Source: Epiperipatus broadwayi
Taxonomy: Eukaryota > Onychophora > Udeonychophora > Euonychophora > Peripatidae
DNA length: 64,000 nt
Assembly: GCA_028023455.1 (NCBI GenBank)
Contig: JAQFVV010006238.1
Coordinates: 8,487,349 to 8,551,348 of the forward strand
Direction: 5' to 3'
Positions 45,485-57,535 of this stretch are shown here, piece after piece. The position numbers and the translations under genes are program-made. Every line of letters begins with the position of its first letter. Positions within the stretch are counted from its first letter, which is position 1. The notes beneath the pieces were generated by a model. The model was not told where the DNA came from and ran no database searches. It saw only the letters and a program-made list of their open reading frames with translations.

Positions 45485-47715
45485 TGAATATTACTGGTTC
45501 ACTGGTTCATTATATATTCATTTTGCACAATAAATCAAGCCTCTTTGATTTTTCATTTTCTGCTATTCTTTTCTTCACACATTATCTCAACAATACCAAA
45601 GTCAAAACCATATACATAAATCAGTTTAGGGGTGTTAATCCAATGTATTACATATTAACTGCTGGGAAAAGTTTATATGTTTACACACATATGTGTAGAA
45701 AAGTTAAAAGTATAATGATAAATTTTATGTATTTATTTACATAAGTTTCTGCTTGGTGTAATGAGGCAGATAATCAATGAATTGGTTGGTTATTTAATTA
45801 CATCTAAGTAAATATATAGATAATATAATTATTCTATGAAGAAAATCTTCTGATTTAATAATATAAATACATATATTCATACAACAGAGTATACTTTTAT
45901 ATTTTATAAAAAGAGTTGAGTCAAACCAACCTATAACTCCAAATTAGAAGTCAGGAGTTAATTGAAAATATTTGATTTAACCAAGACTTGCAAATGTTAT
46001 TTGCTGACTTAAGAGCCTGACTGCAAAAGTGCTGAATATTTTTCTTGAGAAACTCGTAGAAGATTTTATGAACTTCAATGCATAAATGTGCAAAATGCAG
46101 ATTGTCAAATCTATGCAACACAATATCAAAGTAGAGAGTATATTAAATTTTTTATATGATTATATAGATGAACTTTCTAACAGATAAACACATTTAGAAG
46201 TGCCAGAAAACAAACTAAAAGTCAAATTTAACATTGAAAACAGTTAGCTCTGTGTCATAACTCTTTTGCAGCAGTCAACTATTAATTTGATACTTATATT
46301 ATTTTACCTTGTGATAAAATTTGAATGCTTAGAGATTTCTGATGTATACTATTATTTTTATAATTTTCTTTCACCATTTGTATGCCATTTATTGTAAGAT
46401 TTAATAAGTAATAAATGTAGAAGATAGTATTTTCTTATTCCATGCTGTCCTATTGAATTTCAGATAGTTTTTAAGCTTATGGCTTTTATCAATGAAGTGG
46501 TTAGCGTTTTGGATAAATACTCCTGAATTTTTACGATCTAATGCACTTTACTTTTGATAGCCACCATTTACCTCTCTATTATACTATATAATATTAATCT
46601 AAGTTGAAAAATATATAAATAGTTTCAGATTTTAAACCAGTTTCTTTTTCATATATTAGGTTGTCCCTGATTTTTTAACAAGCATTTGAATCTCTATTCT
46701 GTGTCAGGATTTGATATAAATCAATAAAATATCATATATTCAAGTTTTTAATTTAATGCATAATTTTCATAAAAGATTAGACATAACCTAATCAGTTTTG
46801 ATGTTTTTTTCTCTGCACTTCATCTGAAAGATCAACATAAAATAGAGGTTGCCTATTAAACAATATCATTTGATAAGTATGTGATGACTATAATACAGAG
46901 AGATTGAGGGTTAGTATTACATTTCGTAACATCCAGGTCTTAAGAAAAAATTTGTAAAACAATAACAAAATTTTATATTCATTTTAAAAATGAAAAAAAT
47001 AAAGGTATTAAGTTTGATAGTAATATAATTACAATGTAACTAACAGAAGGTTTTATAAGTTGCTAAAATCGTGAGGTTCTGTGGCAACTCTCTGTAGAAG
47101 ATTGATTTCATAAATATAATAAGTTTCAGTTTATATATTTTTTAATTTTTTTTTAAAACTAGATTTTCAATACTTGGATTTTTTTAGATGGCTTCCATTT
47201 TAAGCTGAATAAATGAAATTGAGATTTTCCAAAACGTGTGAAAATTGTAATCTTGAATATAATAATATAAAGGTCAAAAATCATTTTGAAACTTGTTAAA
47301 AGTATATTAAATTTTATTTTATTTTATTTAATATATGTTTTCCATCGGTATACTGTTACTTGTAAGTGCGAATTTTATCTAAATTTTTGGTTTGTTTAAA
47401 TGTTTACGCTTCTAACATGCAGTGGACAAACTATTATATAAAGCGGCATTTTCATTCATGTAAATGGCATATTGCATAAATTTGTTCTTAAGACTAGAAA
47501 AAATAAATGTATCAATAAAAAATAACTGCACAAATAAAAATTTAAAAAACTATTGAATGGCACGAATAATACAAATATTTTTTAGGTGCTTGTCTCTATG
47601 AATTATAAACGAATATAAAGGAATATAAGTATGACAAATAGAATCGGAAATTATGATAAAATATTAACAATATTTATGTGTTAAATAATAATGACAATAA
47701 TAATGATGATGATGA
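45485..47715. other. AT-rich sequence, nothing recognised
   Basis: The open frame at 45463-45744 begins in the SINE and is a chance frame. No other feature is supported. Confidence 0.4.
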
Positions 47716-47721
47716 TAATAA

Positions 47722-47968
47722 TGGATGGCTGAAGAGTTAGTGGTTTGAAACCTATTAAACTATGAAGATTAGCTATCTTAATATAAGCTGAGCTTTGATT
47801 GTATATATGTGTGGAGATGATAATCTGGACCAACTGATGAGTGCTAGTTTAGCATTGGTGATTAAGTATCTTTTGGCCATGTGTGTGATCAAGTGTATCA
47901 GCAGTATGAGATAGCATGGATAGTTGAGGGTCATGTGAAAGTCTGAGTTCAAGTGCCCTATATATTAC
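47722..47968 (+). repeat. Rep-A, partial unit (3' half)
   Basis: Starts 'ggatggctgaagagtta' and ends 'gtgccctatatattaca'. As at 8.05 kb, a 3' half precedes a full unit in tandem. Confidence 0.85.
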
Positions 47969-48490
47969 ATATTCGAATGCAGGTATGAAAAAGCCTGCAC
48001 TGCCAAAAAATTCATTTATTAAATATAGTGCTTTAAGGTCTTCCTATCTCTCGTATATATAATTAAATGGATTAAATCCTCTACCTGAGGGTCAGAGTGA
48101 CTTATGGTCAACAGCGGTAGGATGAGAAGGTTGGCACCAATGTGGGTTTTAGCATTCCACCTTCAGATTTCCAACGAAATGGATGGCTGAAAAGTTGTGG
48201 GGTGGAATGGTTTGAAGCCTATTCATTAAACTATGAAGATTGGCTATCTTAACATAAGCTGAACTTTGATTATATATATGTGGGGGAGATGTTAATCTGG
48301 ACCAACTGACGAGTGCTGGTTTAGCATGAAATATGTATATTGGTGATTAGTTCTCTTTTCAACATGTGTGTGATCAAGTGTTTCAGCAGTATAAGATAGC
48401 ATGGATAGTTGAGGGTCATGTGAAAGTCTAAGTTCAAACCCCCTATATATTACATAGCAGAGTGCAGGTATAAAAAAGTCTGTACTGTAG
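47969..48490 (+). repeat. Rep-A, full unit
   Basis: Shares 'ggtcaacagcggtagga', 'aatctggaccaactgacga', 'gtgtgatcaagtgtttcag' and 'gagggtcatgtgaaagtct' with the other copies. It is followed by a short tail, 'gcaggtataaaaaagtct', that also follows the unit before it, which supports tandem origin. Confidence 0.85.
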
Positions 48491-48494
48491 AAAA

Positions 48495-50135
48495 AATAAT
48501 AAAAATAATAAAGATTATGAAGACGAAAATTTGCTTAAACATTTACTCTGAGGCAAAAGAATTATAAAATTGTTCTGAAAAATATTATAGAAGAGCTAAG
48601 AAAAAGATATATATATAATAATAAATAAATATTAATTATCTTAAGAAAGAAAATAGTACAAATGTTTGGAAAATTGGGAAAAGAAAAAAAAAGATACGGA
48701 AAAGTATTTGAGAAATGGAAAAAGATAAAAAGTCTTTAAGAAGTATTTTAAAAATAGTGAAAAAGAAGTAAAAGTTGGGAAAAGTGGAGAACTTCGAATG
48801 AAAAAGATTTGAAGATAATTTCTTTCACATAGAAAATAAGCATTGTAGGAAATAATTATAGGGGTTTGAACACAGACTTGTATTTAAATATTATAAAACA
48901 TAATAATCACTATCTATATTTTAATATGTAAAAAAAGATTTAAATATTTTACTCAAGAAAAATACCTTTATTACCTTCTCCATGAAGAAATAATAATAAA
49001 AAAAATTTACTAGGCTAATCAGTTCCTAGTTGCTGAAAAGTGCTATAGTTTTCATGTTTCATTTTTTAGGAAAGAATAGTTACATAAGCATTTGCAGAAC
49101 AATAATTGGTTGGCTAATTGTTTTATATATATATATAAATTGTCCCAGATTTATATCGTGGATCATAGGTAAAAAAAAAAAAAAGTGCATGCACACATTT
49201 TACAAATGGCTACAAAATATTTATAGAAATTTGTAATGGAGACTTAATCTCTGAGTCTTTTCATATCAAGGAATATTTTGAGGTGTTATCAAGCTCCCTT
49301 ATGCACAAAACATTATCATGAGAGACAAAAAAATGATAAATGAAAGAGATTTTGAAATAAAATTATCTTAAAATATTTTGTGAAAGATGTAAGAATGTCA
49401 TGTATTATTTATTATTTATTTAGGCAGAAAATATCAAAAGTAAAATTATCTCAGATGGTTTACATTGATATAATCTCTTAATTTCCATTATTTACATCAC
49501 AATAAATCAATGTAAATATTTAGTTTAGTATTTACAAAGTTTGTGCTTTAAGGCCATTATAAAGGAAGTTTTTTTAAAAAAAAAAATTAGCAGAAAAATA
49601 TACTGTCATATGTACAATGATGTCACTAAATATCTATATGAGTTAGGAGAGGCTTAGAATGAGGTACTATGAAGCAAAAATATATCTGCTACTATAAAGG
49701 TAAATAAAACATAAACATGCATTTAATGAATTTTTAATTAATTTATAAATATTTAATTATCTATTTATATGTTTTCACAGACACTGTGGTTATTGAAAAT
49801 ATAAATATTAAAAAGTGGATGAGAAAAGGACAGTATGGATTATTCAGTTCCTGAATAGCAAAAGAGGAAATTTATACCAATAATTTAGTTTAAAATTCCT
49901 ATTGTCAAATTAACAGTGAGTCTAATAACACAACAACACTATGAATAACTATTTTATCAAAAGAATTTCCAATAGAAGCTTAATAAATTTTAGCAATAAC
50001 ATTTATATATTAATAAAAGGTAACCAAATAAAAGGTAAATTTCTTCATGGAAGAAAAAGATTCATACTGGATTTTGTGATAATGATAAAAAATATTTCTA
50101 TTCAAAATAGCTTTGGTTTTAATAGTTATTAAGAT
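48495..50135. other. Purine-rich then AT-rich sequence, nothing recognised
   Basis: 48.5-48.85 kb is strikingly A/G-rich on the plus strand, with many 'gaaaaag' runs. It has no coding motif and may be the ruin of a LINE linker. Nothing else is supported. Confidence 0.35.
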
Positions 50136-50142
50136 TTAATCT

Positions 50143-50252
50143 TTTTTTCCATATGTCATAGCATCAGCCGGGAGGTGAACCCGCAACAACCATCTGCAAC
50201 CAACTGCTTGTTTGAAAGGCGGCTGTGCTTACCTCTCAGCTAACAACACTTG
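50143..50252 (-). mobile_element. tRNA-derived SINE, type T1, copy 6 (minus)
   Basis: T run, then 'catatgtcatagcatcagc', box B complement 'gggaggtgaacccgcaac', 'caactgcttgtttg' of the variable arm and box A complement 'cttacctctcagctaac'. Confidence 0.93.
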
Positions 50253-50350
50253 ACTAGTCATGTAACTCAGTGAATTTCAATAAATACATAACCACTTAAA
50301 AATCATATGATCACCATTTCCTATGTTTACACATGCTGTTAATGCAATAG

Positions 50351-50423
50351 CCAACTCTCCATGTAATAGTTCAACCCACTGCAAGGTTTAATGGTACTAC
50401 TGTATGGAGACTTTGGTACTATA
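50351..50423. repeat. Short MITE copy of the 'ACTCTCCATATAGTAG' family
   Basis: 'ccaactctccatgtaatag' pairs with 'tactgtatggagactttgg' around a short loop, and the sequence resembles the arm of the 35.05-kb element. It is an internally deleted or diverged copy. Confidence 0.65.
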
Positions 50424-50831
50424 ATAATAAATATATTTATAACTTTAATTATGCCACATATACACAATATATCCAAATAAAAAAAGGGATTAATTCTCTC
50501 TTCAAGTTACTTGCACAATTCTGAACAACATATGTGGTATACAGTGACAGTTTAGGTATTTATACAAAAAATTTAATGTTCTAGCATAACTAGATCAAGA
50601 AGTGAGTATCCTTTGTATTACCACAGATCATTTTCAGTACTTTCCCTGCCATCGAAATATATGCAAACCACTTGACAAAGTCTTAGTGACTCGTGATCTC
50701 ACTGCCATACACAGTATCAACAAATCTTTTAGTACCAGAATTGTCCAATTTAGAACAAAATTTAATGTAAATGCATTGTTTCATATAGTTCAACATATAA
50801 TGGCTTATATACACATAACTAAATCCCCTTA

Positions 50832-51230
50832 CATATGTATGTAAAAATGGATTATTCTCCGGTACATGAGGGATCAGAATTAATGTCAACATGGGTAGCA
50901 TGACAACTTTGGCACTCATGTGGGCTTTGATCATGCCTCATCAGATTTTCAATTAAATGGATGTCTGAAGAGTTGTGTGTTAAAGTGGTTTGAAGCCTGT
51001 CTATTAAAATATGAAGATTGGCTATCTTAATATAAAGCTGAGCACTGATTGTATATATGTGTGGAGATGGTAATCTGGACCAACTGATGAGTGTTGGTTT
51101 AGCACGAAATATGTATATTGATGATTATTTATCTTTTCAACATGTGTGTGATCAGGTAGGTCAGCAATACGAGATGGCATGGAGAATTGAGGGTCATGTA
51201 AAAGTCTGAGTTCAAATCCCTTATAAAAAT
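50832..51230 (+). repeat. Rep-A, full unit
   Basis: Landmarks 'gtacatgagggatcagaat', 'aatctggaccaactgatga', 'gtgtgatcaggtaggtcag' and 'gagggtcatgtaaaagtct', then 'gagttcaaatccctta'. The end is tRNA box B-like. Several minus-strand open frames here are shadows. Confidence 0.87.
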
Positions 51231-51464
51231 ACATATAATTAAAGATTTTTTATTTTGAAAGGTAGTTACAATTTTTATAATCAACAATTCTGCTCTGGGC
51301 AGTGATAGATGATCCAAGAGAAATAATCTTGGACTGAAACTCAATGTTCACTCAAGTGCTTAAATTTTCTGTCTCATGTAAGAAATTATTCCCTTCTCTC
51401 TAGTAATTATGAATATAAAGAAAATAAAAAGTAACAGTTTGTTAGCAGAAAGTGTGAGGTTCAA

Positions 51465-51575
51465 AAACCAGAAACTATTATTTGGCTTTGATTTAAGAAC
51501 CTTGTGTTATGGGGCTTATAATGAACTCTACTATTTCACTAAACTGCACAAGGCAATATGGGAATGCAATTCCAA
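51465..51575 (-). mobile_element. tRNA-like SINE, type T3, copy 2 (minus)
   Basis: Minus strand: CAGTTTAGTGAAATAGTAG-like box A region, 'AAGGTTCTTAAATCAAAGCC' box B region and the tail 'TGGTTTTTGAACCTCAC', as in copy 1 at 30.2 kb. Confidence 0.65.
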
Positions 51576-52199
51576 ATAGAATTATTTGCCTTTAATTGAA
51601 TATTCATAAAAAAGAAAAATAATTAAAAAATATAAATTATCTTTATTTTGAAAAATATATATAAGGAAAATAGTTTATCATTATGTGATTTTGCTGTCAA
51701 GAAGTTCCTATAATTTTATCTTCTTTTTATATAATTGTGCAAAGTATTATGCACAATTATAGGTATTAAACATGTTATTTAAGTTGAAAATATTAATTAA
51801 AAATAATTTATAGTAAAACAAAGGTCATTTAATGACTTTTAGTTTTTTTTTTAAAACAAAAACTGGAAATTTTTAGAATAATTTAACATTTACTAAACAT
51901 TATGTATGTGAAAGTTGGTAAATTTAACAGGTATATGTTTTTCTATCCTATTCTTAAGATATCCTGTACCCTCAAGCTTTTAGTAATAGTAATTTTTATA
52001 TACTATTTTATTTGCAAAAATAAAGATTATTTATTTTCATATATTGTAATATAAACAATAACACACTTTATTTTTAAAAGTCAATAATAACACGTCTGTC
52101 AATTGGATCCAAATCGAAAAATATATTTCTATTATTAGAAATCTTTCACGAGTCTTAAGTTTATTTCAATACAGTAAACATTATGCACCAAAGATTGTT

Positions 52200-53295
52200 G
52201 AAAATTTTAGGAGCTAAAGGATTAGCACTCGGTAAAAAATTTTTTTAATGTAAATGTAAATAATTATAGCTGAATCTATATAAACTTGGAATGGAAGTCT
52301 TTACAATATGTTGTGAACTATTTCTAAATTAATACTAAATCCATCAAAAAAATGAGGAAAATAAAATGGCAGCACCTATTCTTTACCTTTGATGATATTT
52401 AAGTATTTATTCAATGATGTGTTATAATGTAGGTGGTGCAAATTATTTTAAAGTCACAATACAACATTTAGGAGATAAATTTATTACCTCATTTTAATAA
52501 TTATTCAATATCAAATGAAATTCCAGTTGATTAAATGTAAGTGTAAATAATCATAGTTCAATATATATAAAATTCGAATGGAAGTTAAACTCCTTCCCCA
52601 TGTGTTATATTTAGACTAATACTAAATTAATCAATAAATGAAAATAATAGTTTGGTATCGTCTATTCTTTAGTTTTGATGATATTTAAGCTTTTATTCAT
52701 TGGTGTGTTCTAACCAAAAGCATAAAATCTCTATATCAGTTTGATTTTAATTGTGATGTAATTTATTCTAAAGTCTTTTTTCTATTCTTTTTATTTGTTG
52801 ATAAATTTAATATCAGTTTAGGCATAGATCATGGCGGGGGGGGGGGAGGGCTTGTAATTATTTTCCTTCCAATTTCATATATATTACGTATGGATTATTT
52901 ACATTAAATAAACTGATATTATCTTTGCTATTTAAAAATTGCTAAAAATAAAACATTGCTTTTATTCTGTGACTTCAGAATAAGTGCAGTATAATTATAA
53001 TCAAGGTAATATTCCGATTCCATACTGTGCATTTTAACATGCCACTAAATAGATGCCTAAATATCTCCAAAGTGAAATAATTGATTATACTATTTATTCT
53101 TATTACTGATGAATTTATTAAATAAATAATACAAAAACTCTGTCAGATAATGGAAATTATTTTACACGTAGGAATCGTGATAAACAGAACAGCCAAAAAT
53201 TCAAAAAATATTAATCACAATGAATTTAGTATTAATTTAGGCATATAGCTCATAGGAAATTGTGATACCTTCTGTTCTAATATTTTATTTTTTAT
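52200..53295. repeat. Internal two-plus/two-minus palindromic block of copy 2
   Basis: Units marked by 'aatactaaat' occur at about 52.34 and 52.62 kb in plus orientation and at about 52.82 and 53.24 kb inverted, mirroring the block in copy 1. A G-run of about eleven lies near 52835-52846. Confidence 0.8.
53118..53219. mobile_element. ~102-bp insertion with 9-bp target duplication
   Basis: 'atgaattta' occurs at 53109-53117 and 53220-53228. Copy 1 of the large repeat has a single, uninterrupted 'taaattcat' at the matching place near 26.64 kb. The insert has no recognised ends or coding content; an 8-9-bp duplication is most often left by DNA transposons. Confidence 0.7.
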
Positions 53296-53369
53296 TTTCT
53301 TTAATATTATGTAGTTTCTATTTATTTGATTCATTTTGATGTTTTATTAAAGATAATTGATTATGTTAC

Positions 53370-53654
53370 TTGGTTGTGAAGAAAACGAGTGATCCTGAAC
53401 TGAAGAGTATTTTTGATGCCCATAGTATACATGCAGATAAGTTGTTTTTAAGAATAGCTAGTGCTTATGGCAAATCAAAATACAAATTTCTACAATGTCT
53501 GTGCTTAATGAAACTCCTGCAAAATAATTACATTCTCAATGGTAAAAATATTCTGTTTATTCTTGACATAGATAAAATGTGTTGGTCATATAATTTGGTG
53601 TGCCTATTAAAAATGAAAGCACAAATAAAAATATGTTACAACTTGCCAAAATAA
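53370..53654 (+). other. Open frame inside repeat copy 2, probably chance
   Basis: 94 codons (MVVKKTSDPELKSIFDAHSI...). The homologous DNA in copy 1 (about 26.2-26.5 kb, minus strand) is broken by a stop and shows only weak residue conservation (KLKS...ADEM). If the repeat once coded for something, this is where it would be, but I do not recognise it. Confidence 0.2.
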
Positions 53655-53952
53655 TTCAGATTTATAATGGGCCAGAGAGATTTCTTATTTCATAGACCAT
53701 GTTGACCTAAGTTAAATGCAAACTAACTAGCACATGTTTATCAATTAACACTGTTTTCTACATAGTAAGGCTTTTGAGTTCTTATATTGAGAATCATACA
53801 AGAAAAATAACTTATCAACAAAATACATTTATGTTTACTAACTGTAATATGTTATGATTTTAACTTTAAATTATAATAAAATAAATTCGTTTTTAAAATA
53901 AATATGAACTTTTTAATTTTGTAAAAAGAAAACAAATAGAAGTTGGAATTGT

Positions 53953-54321
53953 CAAAATAAGAGTCATAGATCACATGATCCAATTCTCTTAAGCTTGCAA
54001 GATATAAACAATGAGTCTTACCAATTGCTCAACAAGCTTTGTGATAAATGCTTAGCCAGAGAAAGCATTTAGAATATCTCTGTCAGGACCACCCCACAAA
54101 AAAAAAAAAAACCTCTGACCATGGTTTTGTGTTTTGGCACTGCTCAGAGAGGCACTACATCTAGTGTCTGAAGCTACCTTAGCACCTCTCTGAGGAGTGA
54201 CAAAGCATGAAACCATGGTCAGAGGTTTGGGGAGGGGGTTCCTGTCAGAGATATATTAAATGCTTTCTCTGGCTAAGCATTTATCACAAAGCTTGTTGAT
54301 CAATTGGCAATGCTCATTGTT
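53953..54321. repeat. Long palindromic insertion flanked by 16-bp direct repeats
   Basis: The arms 54005-54150 and about 54180-54323 pair over some 145 bp, from 'taaacaatgag' to 'ctcattgttta', including 'gataaatgcttagccagag' and its complement, and 'ctgaccatggtttt'. The direct repeat 'tagaagttggaattgt' lies at 53937-53952 and 54322-54337. No coding capacity is seen. The right arm ends exactly at the right direct repeat, whereas the left arm starts 52 bp inside. Confidence 0.9.
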
Positions 54322-54339
54322 TAGAAGTTGGAATTGTAT

Positions 54340-55025
54340 TGCATGTATAATAAAGACTAAAATGTGGTTAAATACCTTATTGCTACAGTTAATATAAAGT
54401 CAACAAACAGCTTGAGAGGGTCATAATGAATGGACCCAAATTTCTGAAGACAGTAAGAAGGAAGAAAAACAAATGAGAAAAAAAATCAGAGTAAAAATTA
54501 TTATTTATTAAAGTTTTATAAATGTGTATATATTTTGAATGTGTTAAGATAGTCAGACCATTATATAAAAATGTTTTTGTCAGTGTAGATTTATTAATAC
54601 TGAGATGAGATAATTGCCTTCATTTTTATTTTATTGAATGTGCTGAAATTAAATGACTTTAACAAAGGTGCACCTTCATTGAGAGAGGAACATGAAGTGA
54701 ATGAATAACAAACAAAAGCTGCTTTTCATTTTAGCCATATCTACAATAAAATTGAGTAATTAGTCTTTACTAGATAATAGTGCATTTAGGTTTGGAATTT
54801 GTCTTAACCAATGAGGCTTGATTTTTAAAATTAAAAGCTAGAGAACTGATCTTGTTTTATCATATGTTATAGAAAACAGAATTACCATTACCATCTAATG
54901 CTAAGATTCTTCAGCAATGTTACTTATGAAAAGCAAACACCTAATAAAGCTTAGGTAAGATATAATCTCTAATCTAAGGGCTACATCTTTAAATTTCAGA
55001 CTAATGTAAACAAGAAACATAATAT
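54340..55025. other. AT-rich sequence, nothing recognised
   Basis: No supported feature. Confidence 0.4.
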
Positions 55026-55451
55026 AAAATATCTTTGTTTATTAGCTATTATAATGTTTAGCTGATTTAATTTGTAGCTTTTTGTTTATATTAGTTTAAA
55101 TTTCAATATACTTAATATTTCTGCAGTGGTATGTAAGACATTACTTTATAACTAATCTGCTTTATCAAAACATTGTATGTTTCCCAGGTAGCACTGGTGA
55201 AGTAGTTTAATATTAGATGATAATGATAATTATACTTTCTATAGTTTAATTTAGCTAGCAATATGCATGCAATTGATTCTATTTCTTAAACAATTACATT
55301 TTGGAGTTTTCAAAGTTTAAAATGATTATTATACTAATATTGCTTTTCATCAAAATATAAACATTAAAAGCATAAAGTTAAACTAGTCACTAAATAATAA
55401 AAAAATTACCCCAAATTCACAATTCAAATAGACTAGCCAAAAAAATAAACT

Positions 55452-55850
55452 CTAAAACACTACCAGTGGTTTCACTGTTGCAAGAAAACTTCTCAAGTGT
55501 AAAGAACTACATAATAACAACATATTAAGCCAAATATTACCCACAATTCCATTTACTACCCATAAACCATTAATATTAAAAGAAGTTTTAAATAAGTTAA
55601 TTACTTCAGAATCATAATTTTTTAATAATAAAGATTCTTTAATTCTTTTTTTAATTTCATTTCTCTCAAAGAAGAGAACCATAGCTTCATCAAAATGAAT
55701 AGTGTGGCCTGTATTTTTGTCATGGACATACAAAGAAGAACTAAGATATTTATTTCTAACCCTACTTTTATGTATCTCTATTCTTTCATTTAAGCTCACC
55801 CTATTCTGATTTATATAAACCTTCTTACAAAACAAGGGTTAATATCTACA
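55452..55850 (-). pseudogene. GIY-YIG endonuclease fragment, Penelope-like
   Basis: Minus-strand CKKVYINQNRVSLNERIEIH matches the family block 'C-K-VYIGQT-RSL--R--EH'; the GQT is replaced by NQN. It is followed by KSRVRNKYLSSSLYVHDKNTG, HTIHFDEAMVLFFERNEIKK and RIKESLLLKNYDSEVINL. The catalytic Arg region (SLNER) and the Glu in 'KESLLLK' are present, and the His of 'TGH' is kept. The GIY strand upstream is broken by frameshift. In Penelope-like elements this domain nicks target DNA before reverse transcription. Length is about 120 residues, near the domain's usual size. Confidence 0.82.
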
Positions 55851-55984
55851 GCTCCAGGAATAGTCTTTCTATCAAAAATTTCTTTTGTATTATTTAATAA
55901 ATTATACAAAGTAATAGTTTGAGCTTAAATAAAGGTACATATATCCATAAAAAAAAATGCAGGCCACACTATTAAATTTAATTA

Positions 55985-56270
55985 CACTAAGCCTGTATTC
56001 TTTGAAAGAAATGAAATTTAAAAAAGGATTAAAGAATCTTTATTATTAAAAATTTATGATTTTGAAGCAATTGACTTATTGAAAAGTTCTTTTATTATTA
56101 AGGGTGAAGTAAATGAAATTGTGGGTAATGTTTAGATTAAATATGTTGTTATTTTATAGTTCTTTACACTTGAAAATTCTGCATGTAGCTGTGAAACCAT
56201 TGGTAGTGTTTTAAAATTTACTTTCTTGACTAGTCTGGTTGAATTATGAATTTGGTGTAATTTTGATTAA
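55985..56270 (+). pseudogene. Inverted partial copy of the GIY-YIG fragment
   Basis: The plus strand encodes ERNEI-stop-KRIKESLLLK, then IYDFEAIDLLKSSFIIKG, the counterpart of the minus-strand ERNEIKKRIKESLLLKNYDSEVINLFKTSF. Homology continues past the stop through 'ccattggtagtgtttta' to 'gactagtctggttgaatta'. It lacks the N-terminal half of the domain and has two stops. Confidence 0.82.
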
Positions 56271-56544
56271 TATTGCTTTGTATGCATGACATAAATAAGT
56301 TTGTTTATTGCATATTAAGTTTTTAGCTCATTTTGTTTTGCACTTCTTGTTCACTTTAGCCTAAATTTCAATATACTTAACATCTTTGCATTCTATAAAT
56401 AAGTGATTGCTTTCTACCTATGCTACTTTATTTAAACTTTATGTTTGTTTCATAGGAAGCATTGCTGATACAATTTTATATTAGGTGATGATGATAATTC
56501 TATTTTCTACATTTGATTTCAGTAATGTGATATTGATCCTGTCA

Positions 56545-57530
56545 TATATCAAGTAAAGAAAGGAATTGAGTGATTTATTATTGTCCGATCATGGAAAATT
56601 CCATGTTATGTTGGAATGGCATTTACAGTTAAATTATCCTGATATGATTTAGCTTTGGCAACATTTAAACAATCACTCTGCTTATATCTCTTTTGAAATC
56701 TTGGACATTTACAAAGAATTGACAAATATACCATTTTCACTTTTACTAATAGATAAAGCCATGATCCAAGTAATTTGAACTCCATGTAATGTTATTGGGC
56801 AAAATGCTCAACATACATACATTTTAATTACAGATATATAATTAAACATATCAAAAATTAGAAAATTACTTTAGATATCTTGAATAAAACTATTAAAAAT
56901 GCTTATAAACAGTTAAGAATATCTTAGAAAAATAATCATAGGAGAGTTTATACCTAATAATAGTTTTTATTTTAAAATGTTTTACTTTAACATAGAGACT
57001 CTGTTTGTTTGAAATATATTTTGCAATCATGGTTTAAGACGTTTCTATCCAATGTATTTCTTTTACATTTTGTACATATGATAGAAATAAAAATAATGCA
57101 ATATGACAAGGAAATATTTCAGTGTGTAGAGAGGTGAAAAGGCTAAAGTTCAAAGACTTTTGATATTGGTTCAGTATGTTTTCAGAGAGTGGAATATTGT
57201 TTAAATAATTTTATTTTAAAAAAGATTACATGATAAATTGTTAATTATTAATTAAAATAGAAATAACAAGAAATCTTATTTCCAATTGTTTGTAATGATC
57301 GCTTCTTTTAAAATGGATAAAATTTTATTTTCTGTTAATTGTAAATTTTTTTTATATAAAAAAGCTTATTTCATAAATAAAACTATATTTGGATTGCTTT
57401 TTAATGTGCCAAAAATTCCATTTAAAATGTTAGACTGTGACAACACTTATTCTCCATTTTAAATACAATTACAAAAATTATTTGAATACTATAAAATTAA
57501 AAATAATATATTTTAATAATAAATGCTATA
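56545..57530. other. AT-rich sequence, nothing recognised
   Basis: No RT of a Penelope element and no other coding trace could be found next to the GIY-YIG relic. Confidence 0.4.
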
Positions 57531-57535
57531 TATTA

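Larger units (their letters stand above)
51430..53850 (-). repeat. 2.4-kb dispersed repeat, copy 2 (inverted)
   Basis: Reverse complement of the repeat at 26.04-30.31 kb, collinear over its whole length but without the hAT and T1 SINE insertions. It has its own ~102-bp insertion at 53118-53219 flanked by a 9-bp duplication. It ends on the left at the T3 tail ('tgaggttcaaaaaccag') and on the right around 53.85 kb. Confidence 0.9.
55030..56535. mobile_element. Penelope-like element relic with direct and inverted repeats
   Basis: Two ~240-bp direct repeats (55030-55265 and 56295-56535) share 'aaatttcaatatacttaa' and end in a 'gatgataatgataatt' block. They enclose a minus-strand GIY-YIG fragment (55.39-55.85 kb) and an inverted partial copy of it on the plus strand (55.98-56.27 kb). 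Penelope-like elements carry GIY-YIG domains and often sit between pseudo-LTRs with partial copies, which fits. The RT part is absent. Confidence 0.7.

Noticed and set aside
50602-51344. Several short open frames on both strands
   Set aside because: They lie in or beside Rep-A, are not conserved between Rep-A copies and differ in frame.
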